Source: Makana argininalis_B
GTDB taxonomy: Bacteria > Pseudomonadota > Gammaproteobacteria > Enterobacterales > Enterobacteriaceae
Length of the DNA: 64,000 nucleotides
Direction: 5' to 3'
Assembly: GCA_044442785.1 (NCBI GenBank)
Contig: JBISJT010000001.1
Coordinates: forward strand, 62,001 to 126,000
The notes under the pieces were generated by a model. That model did no database searches, had not been told where the DNA came from, and saw only the letters and a program-made list of their open reading frames with translations. Positions within the stretch are counted from its first letter, which is position 1, and each line of letters opens with the position of its first letter. The position numbers and the translations under genes were made by a program. Of this stretch, positions 51,928 to 64,000 are shown piece by piece.

Positions 51928-53700
51928 ATGATAAATAATAATAATATTAGTATCAATTATTATATCAAAAATATAATTATAAAGTTAAGATATTGGGATT
52001 ATTTATATTATATAAAATCTAAACCAGAAATAAGTGATTTTGAATATGATAATATTATTTTAATATTAAAATATTTAGAAGAAATAAGACCAAATTTAAT
52101 TAAAAATAATTCTCCTAATATTAAAATTAATTTAAAAATGAATAATAAATTTAAAATAATAAAACATAAAATTCCTATGTTGTCATTAAAAAATATATTT
52201 AATGAAGCTGAATTTTTATTATTTGATAAAAAAATATGTAATAAATTAAAAATTAATACAAATATTAAGTATTGTTGTGAACCAAAAATAGATGGATTAG
52301 CTATCAATATTATATATATTAATGGAAAAATATGTTTTGCATCTACTAGAGGAAATGGTAATAAAGGTGAGGATTTAACTGAAAATATAAAAAAAATAAA
52401 AAATATACCAAATTTTATTAACAAAAATTTTTTTTTTCCTAAATTTATAGAAGTTAGAGGTGAAATTTTTATTTTTAAAAAAAATTTATTAAAAATTAAT
52501 AAATCATTAATTAATGATGGAAAAAATATTTTTTCAAATACAAGAAATGCAGCTTCTGGAATTGTAAGAAAAACAAAATCTAGTAATAAATATATTAAAT
52601 TTTTAATGTTTTATTGTTATGGCATTGGTTTTGTAAAAAGTAAAAAATTACCCAAAAGTCATTTTTTATTATTAGAATTTTTAAAAAAATTTAAAATACC
52701 AATTAATAAAAAAAAATTATGTAAAAATAAAAATAGTGTTTTAAATTTTATAAAAAAAATTTTTAAAAATAAAAAAAAACTTAAATTTAATATAGATGGT
52801 GTTGTTATTAAAGTGGATTCAATAAAATTTCAAAAAAAATTAGGATTACTATCAAAATATCCTAGATGGGCTATTTCATTTAAAGAACATGATAAAGAAA
52901 AAAAAACAAAAATAATTGATATTAAATTTACGATAGGAAGAACTGGTATTATAACTCCAATTGCAATTTTAAATCCAGTAAAAATATCAGGTGTTATTAT
53001 CAAAAAAGCTAACTTACATAATATTAGTGAAATATATAGACTCAAAATAATTGTAGGAGATGAAGTAATTGTTAAAAGATCATGTAATGTTATACCTAAA
53101 ATTATTAAAGTTATTAAGTTAAATAAACATATTAACAATAATATATTTATTCCTAATAAATGCCCAGTATGTAAAAATAAACTTTATAAATTTAAAAAAA
53201 ATTTAAAATGTTTTGCTGGTATGTTTTGTAATGCTCAAAAAAAAAAATATATTGAAAATTTTATATCATCCAAAGGAATGAATATTAAAGGCATTAATAT
53301 TAATATTATAAATAAATTAGTAGATCTTAATATAATAAAAATTCCTTCAGATATATTTAGATTAGATAAAAATATATTAAAATATAAAATAAATTTAAAA
53401 AAAAAAATAATTACAAATATATTACATGAAATAGAAAAATCTAAAAATATTAAATTATATAAATTTTTAAATTCACTTAGTATATATGAAATAGGTGAAA
53501 CAAAATCTCATTACCTGTCTTCTTATTTTAAGAGCTTAAAAAATATTATGAATGCTGATATTAAATCTTTAATAAAAGTGAAAAAAATAGGAAAAAAAAA
53601 TGCTAAAAATATAATTTGTTTTTTTAAAGATAAAAAAAACTTATTTATCATTAATGATTTACTTAGCAAAGAGGTAGGAGTAAAAATTATAGATGAATAA
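51928..53700 (+). CDS. ligA: NAD-dependent DNA ligase lacking the BRCT domain
   Basis: LigA seals nicks in replication and repair. It has 590 residues against 671 in E. coli. The adenylated lysine is Lys120 in EPKIDGLAI. The NAD-binding Ia region (DYLYYIKSKPEISDFEYD), the OB fold and the zinc finger (CPVCKNK...CFAGMFCNAQ) are present. The helix-hairpin-helix region ends with KVKKIGKKNAKNI, and the protein stops at about the start of the E. coli BRCT domain. The downstream 60 bases before 5S rRNA have no BRCT-like coding. The core ligase should be active. Confidence 0.94.
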   Translation: MINNNNISINYYIKNIIIKLRYWDYLYYIKSKPEISDFEYDNIILILKYLEEIRPNLIKNNSPNIKINLKMNNKFKIIKHKIPMLSLKNIFNEAEFLLFDKKICNKLKINTNIKYCCEPKIDGLAINIIYINGKICFASTRGNGNKGEDLTENIKKIKNIPNFINKNFFFPKFIEVRGEIFIFKKNLLKINKSLINDGKNIFSNTRNAASGIVRKTKSSNKYIKFLMFYCYGIGFVKSKKLPKSHFLLLEFLKKFKIPINKKKLCKNKNSVLNFIKKIFKNKKKLKFNIDGVVIKVDSIKFQKKLGLLSKYPRWAISFKEHDKEKKTKIIDIKFTIGRTGIITPIAILNPVKISGVIIKKANLHNISEIYRLKIIVGDEVIVKRSCNVIPKIIKVIKLNKHINNNIFIPNKCPVCKNKLYKFKKNLKCFAGMFCNAQKKKYIENFISSKGMNIKGININIINKLVDLNIIKIPSDIFRLDKNILKYKINLKKKIITNILHEIEKSKNIKLYKFLNSLSIYEIGETKSHYLSSYFKSLKNIMNADIKSLIKVKKIGKKNAKNIICFFKDKKNLFIINDLLSKEVGVKIIDE

Positions 53701-53764
53701 AATTAATTTTATAAAAATTAAAATTTAATAAAATTAAGTATTTGATTAAATAATTAAATAATAT

Positions 53765-53884
53765 TGTCTGGCAGTTACCTACTCTCGCATGAGGAAACCT
53801 CAAACTACCATTGGCGCTACGACGTTTCACTTCTGAGTTCGGTATGGTTTCAGGTGGTTCCATCGCGCTATTGCCGCCAGACAA
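53765..53884 (-). rRNA. rrf: 5S ribosomal RNA
   Basis: The minus strand matches 5S rRNA throughout: GGCGGCAATAGCGCGATGG at the start, CCGAACTCAGAAGTGAAAC in the middle and GCGAGAGTAGG near the end. The terminal stem TTGTCTGGC/GCCAGACAA closes it. It is last in the rRNA operon and converges on ligA. Confidence 0.97.
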
Positions 53885-53967
53885 AAAAATTTATTTTATA
53901 TTTTTTAAAATTAATATTTTTAACATTCTTAAGAAATATCTTTAATAAAAGAGTTTAAGGAATTGTG

Positions 53968-56889
<2,922 letters not shown>

Positions 56890-57025
56890 TCACAACCTTA
56901 AACTTATTAATATAATTAAAACATATTAATTTTAAAAAATTAAATTTAAAAAGATCTATTATTATTAATAATATAATATTTTAAAAATTTTTATTATTAA
57001 AATATTAATAATAAAAATAATTAAA

Positions 57026-57098
57026 CGTCCCCTAGGGGTTTTGAACCCCTGTTGCCGCCGTGAAAGGGCGGTGTCCTAGACCACTAGACGAAGGAGAC
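57026..57098 (-). tRNA. gltT: tRNA-Glu (anticodon UUC) in the rRNA spacer
   Basis: The minus-strand transcript has acceptor GTCTCCT/AGGGGAC with a G-U pair and the anticodon loop CTTTCAC, giving TTC. The discriminator is G. It lies between 16S and 23S, as in several E. coli rRNA operons. It is a substrate of the MnmA/MnmG modification. CCA is not encoded. Confidence 0.97.
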
Positions 57099-57117
57099 AT
57101 TAATAAATGTAAAATAT

Positions 57118-57145
57118 AAATTTATTATATAGAATTAGTGGGCAC
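57118..57145 (-). other. 3' half of the pre-16S processing stem
   Basis: This pairs with 58772-58799, with one mismatch, to close the 16S precursor as a stem of about 28 bp. Such stems are RNase III substrates in related bacteria. The core AATTAGTGGGCAC is the part best paired. Confidence 0.75.
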
Positions 57146-57169
57146 ATCATTAGTTTGTCTTACTTTGTA

Positions 57170-58722
<1,553 letters not shown>

Positions 58723-58771
58723 AAAAATTTTTTTTTAATGTTCAACTTTTTTATTGACAAGTACTTAATGT

Positions 58772-58799
58772 GTGCCCACTAATTTTATATAATAAATTT
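58772..58799 (-). other. 5' half of the pre-16S processing stem
   Basis: It pairs with 57118-57145. The stretch GTGCCCACTAATT (plus strand) corresponds to the GTGGGCAC element found at the same place in E. coli rRNA leaders. Confidence 0.75.
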
Positions 58800-58809
58800 T
58801 AAAAGAGCA
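58797..58809 (-). promoter_or_regulatory. rRNA antitermination boxA
   Basis: The minus strand reads TGCTCTTTTAAAA, close to the enterobacterial boxA TGCTCTTTAACA. It lies just upstream of the leader processing stem, as in E. coli. BoxA recruits NusB/NusE for antitermination. Confidence 0.7.
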
Positions 58810-58992
58810 TTTTATATTAAACAATATTAATAATATATACTTATTTTATTAATAAGTCAAATTTTTTTTAAAAATTAAATTTTTTAAAAACTTTTAATAT
58901 TTAATTTGTTAAATTATAAAATATATATTTTACTATATTTAATATTTAGTCAATATGTTTTTAAAAATAAATAAAATAATAACAACTAGTTA

Positions 58993-59046
58993 TTAAATAA
59001 TATATTCAACATATATGTAAATATGTATTTTGAATATATTATTTAA
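58993..59046. repeat. 17-bp inverted repeat upstream of rluD
   Basis: Arms 58993-59009 and 59030-59046 are exact reverse complements with a 20-base spacer. It lies in the divergent region between the rRNA leader and rluD. A TTG that could extend rluD lies in the right arm. Confidence 0.75.
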
Positions 59047-59068
59047 AACAAAAGAGATAAATAAATTT

Positions 59069-60028
59069 ATGATACCAAAAAAAATTTTTATTAAAAAATT
59101 AAATTTTAAAAAAGAGTTGAAAAGATTAGATTTAGCTTTATCTGAATATATTAATGTTTATTCAAGATCAAAAATAAAAAAACTTATTATTAATGGTTTA
59201 GTTAAGATTCAGAAAAAAAAAATTCTTAATCCAAAAAAAAAATTTTATAAATTAAAAAATATAGAAATAAATGTAAAAGATCTAAAAAAAATTTCAAAAA
59301 AAAAAATAAATTTTAAAATAATTTATGAAGATGATGATTTAATTATAATTGATAAACCAAATGGTTTAGTAGTACATCATGGTGTTAATAATTTACATGG
59401 TACATTATTTGACGAACTAATAAATTATTATCCTAATATATCTAATATACCTAGAGCAGGTATAATAAATAGACTTGATAAAAACACTACTGGTTTGTTA
59501 ATTGTTGCAAAAACATTATATTCATTTAATAAATTAAAATTATATTTAAATAAAAAAAAAATAATAAGAAAATATAAAGCAATAACTTTAGGAAAAATTA
59601 ATTCTCCAGGTACAATAAAATCTTATATTTTAAGACATAAAAAAAAAAGAAACAAAATGTCAATAAATAATTCTAAAGGTAGGTATTCAATTACTCATTA
59701 TAGTATTATAAAAAAATTTAAATATAATACTTATATTAAATTATGTTTAGATACAGGAAGAACTCATCAAATAAGATTACATATGTCTAGTATTAATCAT
59801 CCTTTAGTAGGTGATTGTTTATATGGAAAAATTATTAATTTTCCTAAAAATACTCCAAGTTTTTTTTCAAAAAAAATAAATAAATTTAAACGTCAAGCTT
59901 TACATTCATATTTATTAAAATTCTCTCATCCTGTTACATCAAAAAAAATGACTTATTGTTCCGAGATTCCAAAAGATATGAAAGATTTAATTAAAATTAT
60001 TATCAAACATGATAAATTAAAATTTTAA
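59069..60028 (+). CDS. rluD: 23S rRNA pseudouridine synthase (1911/1915/1917)
   Basis: RluD makes three pseudouridines in helix 69 of 23S rRNA. I start it at ATG 59069; this places the RLD of the S4-like domain at residue 19, as in E. coli. The TTG at 59030 adds 13 residues without homology. The product has 319 residues. The catalytic Asp lies in NRLDKNTTGLLIVAK, and DTGRTHQIRLHM and NHPLVGDCLYG are conserved. RluD fits better than RluC because of NYYPNISNIPRAGI. Confidence 0.93.
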   Translation: MIPKKIFIKKLNFKKELKRLDLALSEYINVYSRSKIKKLIINGLVKIQKKKILNPKKKFYKLKNIEINVKDLKKISKKKINFKIIYEDDDLIIIDKPNGLVVHHGVNNLHGTLFDELINYYPNISNIPRAGIINRLDKNTTGLLIVAKTLYSFNKLKLYLNKKKIIRKYKAITLGKINSPGTIKSYILRHKKKRNKMSINNSKGRYSITHYSIIKKFKYNTYIKLCLDTGRTHQIRLHMSSINHPLVGDCLYGKIINFPKNTPSFFSKKINKFKRQALHSYLLKFSHPVTSKKMTYCSEIPKDMKDLIKIIIKHDKLKF

Positions 60029-60034
60029 TTATTT

Positions 60035-61369
<1,335 letters not shown>

Positions 61370-61632
61370 TTAAACCAAATAAATTTAAAAATATAATTTT
61401 TAAAAAATTAAAAAATTTTTAAAATTTATAAATTAATTTTGTTTTAATTAATAGTATTATTAAGAAATTATATTTTATTAAAATAAATAAATATTTAATT
61501 TTTATAAAATTAAATATAATTTATAATTATTTTATATAAAAAATATTGTCAATAAGATTAATAATATTAAATATATATAATTAATATGTTATTTTTAAAA
61601 AAAAAATCATAAATTTAAAACAAAGGAATTAT

Positions 61633-63519
61633 ATGAATAATTATAATACATTTGAAGTAATTGTTGTTGGAGGTGGTCATGCTGGAGTAGAAGCGTCTAT
61701 GGCATCAGCTCGTATAGGGTGTAAAACACTTTTAATAACTCATAATATTGATACAATAGGTCAATTATCTTGTAATCCATCTATCGGAGGAATAGGTAAA
61801 GGTCATTTAGTTAAAGAAATTGATGCAATGGGTGGAACAATGTCTAATGCAGCAGATAAATCTGGAATTCAATTTAAAATTTTAAATTCAAGTAAAGGAT
61901 ATGCTGTAAGATCTACAAGAGCTCAAGTAGATAGAATGATTTATAATAGAGAAATAATAAAAATCTTAAATAAGCAAAAAAATCTTGTTATATTTCAACA
62001 AACAGTAACAAAATTAATAATAAAGAATAATAATATTATAGGACTTATAACTAAAATAGGATATAAATTTTATTCGAAATCTATAGTATTAACTTTAGGT
62101 ACATTTTTAAATGGTAAAATACATATAGGAATGTCAAAATTAAGAGGAGGTAGAATTGGAAATCAATCTTCTGTTTCTTTATTAAAATATTTAAGTAATT
62201 TAAAATTTAAAATAAATAGATTAAAAACAGGAACCCCTCCTAGAATTGATTCAAGAAGTATTAATTTTACTCACTTAAAAAGTCAATTTGGAGATAACCC
62301 AATTCCTTTTTTTTCTTTTTTAAATTATAAAAAAAACAATATTAAACAAATACCTTGTCATATTACATATACTAATGAGAAAACTCATGAAATAATTATA
62401 AAAAATATTAAAAAAAGTCCTATTTATAAAGGAATTATTGAGGGAATAGGTCCAAGATATTGTCCATCTCTTGAAGATAAAGTAGAAAGATTTTCATATA
62501 ATAAATATCATCAAATTTTTCTTGAACCAGAAAGTTTAACAAGTAACGAAATTTATCCAAATGGTATTTCAACAAGTCTTCCATTAAAAACACAATTAAA
62601 AATAATTCATTCTATTGATGGTTTAGAAAATGCTATAATAACAAGACCTGGTTATGCAATAGAATATAGTTTTTTTGACCCTAGAGATTTAAAACTTACA
62701 CTTGAAAGTAAATTAATAAATGGTCTTTTTTTTGCTGGACAAATTAATGGAACTACAGGTTATGAAGAAGCTGCTGCTCAAGGTATTTTATCAGGTTTAA
62801 ATGCAGCAAGATTCGCTAAAGACAAAGATGGTTGGATTCCTAATAGAAATGAGTCTTATATAGGTGTTTTAGTAGATGATTTATGTATTTTAGGAACAAA
62901 TGAACCGTATCGTATGTTTACATCTAGATCAGAATATAGGTTAATTTTAAGAGAAGATAATGCTGATTTACGTTTAACAGAAATAGGATGGAAATTTGGC
63001 ATGATAAATGAAAAAAGATGGAAAAATTTTTGCAAAAAAAAAGAAAAAATTATTTTAGAAAGTCAACGTATAAAAGATATTTGGATAAATCCTTTAAGTA
63101 GAGATGCTAAAAAATTGAATTTAATTCTTAAAAACCCATTATCACGTAAGTATAATTGTGAAGAAATTTTACGTCGGCCAGAAATAAATTATAAAATTCT
63201 TAGTTGTTTAAATTGTTTTTTACCATCATTGAATAATTTAAAAATATCAAAACAAGTTGAAATACAAACTAAATATAAAGGATACATACGTCGTCAAAAA
63301 AAAGAAATAATGAAAAAAAAAATAAACGAAAATTATATTTTTCCTAAAAATGTTAAATTTAAAAAAATTAAAGGATTATCAAACGAAGCATATTATAAAT
63401 TAAATTATTATAAACCATATTCAATAGGTCAAGCTTCAAGAATTTCTGGTATAAAAAAATCAGATATATCTATATTAATAGTTTGGTTAAAAAAAAATAA
63501 TTTATTATTAAAACATTAA
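61633..63519 (+). CDS. mnmG: tRNA uridine-5-carboxymethylaminomethyl modification enzyme MnmG
   Basis: MnmG with MnmE modifies position 5 of U34 in several tRNAs using FAD. It has 628 residues (E. coli 629). The FAD loop [12 protein letters not shown], the substrate cysteines in [14 protein letters not shown] and [15 protein letters not shown], and [12 protein letters not shown] are intact. AAAGGA lies 5 bases before the ATG. In E. coli this gene borders oriC; no DnaA boxes are seen in the 269 bases upstream. Confidence 0.97.
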   Translation: MNNYNTFEVIVVGGGHAGVEASMASARIGCKTLLITHNIDTIGQLSCNPSIGGIGKGHLVKEIDAMGGTMSNAADKSGIQFKILNSSKGYAVRSTRAQVDRMIYNREIIKILNKQKNLVIFQQTVTKLIIKNNNIIGLITKIGYKFYSKSIVLTLGTFLNGKIHIGMSKLRGGRIGNQSSVSLLKYLSNLKFKINRLKTGTPPRIDSRSINFTHLKSQFGDNPIPFFSFLNYKKNNIKQIPCHITYTNEKTHEIIIKNIKKSPIYKGIIEGIGPRYCPSLEDKVERFSYNKYHQIFLEPESLTSNEIYPNGISTSLPLKTQLKIIHSIDGLENAIITRPGYAIEYSFFDPRDLKLTLESKLINGLFFAGQINGTTGYEEAAAQGILSGLNAARFAKDKDGWIPNRNESYIGVLVDDLCILGTNEPYRMFTSRSEYRLILREDNADLRLTEIGWKFGMINEKRWKNFCKKKEKIILESQRIKDIWINPLSRDAKKLNLILKNPLSRKYNCEEILRRPEINYKILSCLNCFLPSLNNLKISKQVEIQTKYKGYIRRQKKEIMKKKINENYIFPKNVKFKKIKGLSNEAYYKLNYYKPYSIGQASRISGIKKSDISILIVWLKKNNLLLKH

Positions 63520-63543
63520 AAATAAATTATTAAATTTAAAAAA

Positions 63544-63600
63544 AATAATAATTGATATACTAAAATAGTATATATATAATATATTATATCAATTATTATT
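63544..63600. repeat. 16-bp inverted repeat between mnmG and ssb
   Basis: Arms 63544-63559 and 63585-63600 are exact reverse complements with a 25-base spacer. It may end mnmG transcription or shape the ssb promoter region. Confidence 0.65.
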
Positions 63601-63639
63601 AAATTAATTAAATTTTTTAAAAAAAAAGGAATTTTATAA

Positions 63640-64000
63640 ATGTCTACAAGAGGTATTAATAAAGTTATATTAATTGGTAAATTAGGAAATGAACCTGAAA
63701 TAAAAAGCATGGTAAATGGTTCAACAATGGTTAATATTTCAATAGCAACTTCTGAAGTATGGAAAGATAAAAATACTGGTGAAAAAAGAGAAAAAACAGA
63801 ATGGCATCGTGTTGTTTTTTTTGGTAAAATAGCAGACATTGCAGGAGAATATTTACATAAAGGATCACAAGTATATATAGAAGGTTCTTTACATACAAGA
63901 AAATGGCAAGATAATAATGGAAATTATAAATATATAACTGAAATAATAGTAAATATGAATGGTAAAATGCAAATGTTAGGAAATAAAAAAATATTATCTG
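63640..64000 (+). CDS. ssb: single-stranded DNA-binding protein (cut by the window end)
   Basis: SSB coats single-stranded DNA in replication and repair. Only the first 120 codons are in the window. The start [20 protein letters not shown] and the OB-fold motifs [23 protein letters not shown] and TRKWQDNNG match the family, and NGKMQMLG ends the fold. The C-terminal tail that recruits partners lies beyond the edge. AAAGGA is 8 bases before the ATG. Confidence 0.96.
   Translation, partial: MSTRGINKVILIGKLGNEPEIKSMVNGSTMVNISIATSEVWKDKNTGEKREKTEWHRVVFFGKIADIAGEYLHKGSQVYIEGSLHTRKWQDNNGNYKYITEIIVNMNGKMQMLGNKKILS

Larger units (their letters stand above)
58723..59068. other. rRNA operon leader and rluD upstream region
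   Basis: This divergent gap holds the rRNA leader on the minus strand (processing stem at 58772-58799, boxA at 58801-58809, a possible TTGACT -35 box at 58948-58953) and a 17-bp inverted repeat at 58993-59046 before rluD. The -10 match for rrn is ambiguous (TAAAAT 15 bases or AAATAT 17 bases downstream). No gene is seen. Confidence 0.6.

Noticed and set aside
59030..59068. Extended rluD N-terminus from TTG 59030
   Set aside because: The extra 13 residues have no homologue match, no ribosome-binding site precedes the TTG, and ATG 59069 aligns with the family start.

Overview
This window looks like part of the strongly reduced, very AT-rich chromosome of a gammaproteobacterial (Enterobacterales-like) obligate endosymbiont. 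The evidence is protein similarity to E. coli families, gene order shared with E. coli blocks, and extreme A+T content outside the rRNA operon. I cannot name the genus from sequence alone. Coding is dense. I see no transposase, integrase, phage gene, CRISPR array or toxin, so there is no accessory island. I did not find a new multi-gene system. The unusual signals are long perfect palindromes between genes, reading-frame breaks at poly(A) runs, one in-frame TGA, and enzymes that have lost whole domains.

Layout: 0.4-9.7 kb carries gyrA, map (reverse), rpsB-tsf-frr and dnaE. This is the E. coli rpsB-to-dnaE block with pyrH, dxr, cdsA, bamA and the lpx genes deleted. 9.8-15 kb carries holB, smpB (frame broken in a poly(A) run), tmRNA, ptsI-ptsH and a multi-pass membrane protein. 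15-24 kb carries tRNA-Ser, rpsA, ybeY, glyS-glyQ, asnS, gpmA, rplS and rpsP (rimM and trmD missing between them). 24-31.5 kb carries recA, a half-length alaS, tRNA-Ser and tRNA-Arg, glyA, smrB, prmB, mnmA (in-frame TGA) and tRNA-Trp. 31.6-41.6 kb carries pgi, tRNA-His and tRNA-Pro, rplI-rpsR-rpsF, ruvX (poly(A) frameshift), groEL-groES, tpiA, fpr, hslU-hslV and rpmE. 41.6-53.7 kb carries ydjM, tktA, uvrD, RNase P RNA, rsmI, rpsI-rplM, valS and ligA (no BRCT). 53.7-59 kb is a complete rRNA operon on the minus strand (16S, tRNA-Glu, 23S, 5S) with boxA and processing stems. 59-64 kb carries rluD, argG, mnmG and the start of ssb.

Functionally the window is mostly information processing: ribosomal proteins, four aminoacyl-tRNA synthetases, tRNA and rRNA modification, ribosome rescue by tmRNA/SmpB/SmrB, replication (DnaE, HolB, GyrA, LigA, SSB) and repair (RecA, UvrD). 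Protein quality control is represented by GroEL/ES and HslUV. Carbon metabolism is represented by PtsHI, Pgi, TpiA, GpmA and Tkt, and C1 metabolism by GlyA. ArgG is the only dedicated amino-acid biosynthesis gene and hints at arginine provisioning. Several start codons were moved from the longest ORF to positions supported by family length and ribosome-binding sites (frr, rpsA, asnS, recA, rluD).
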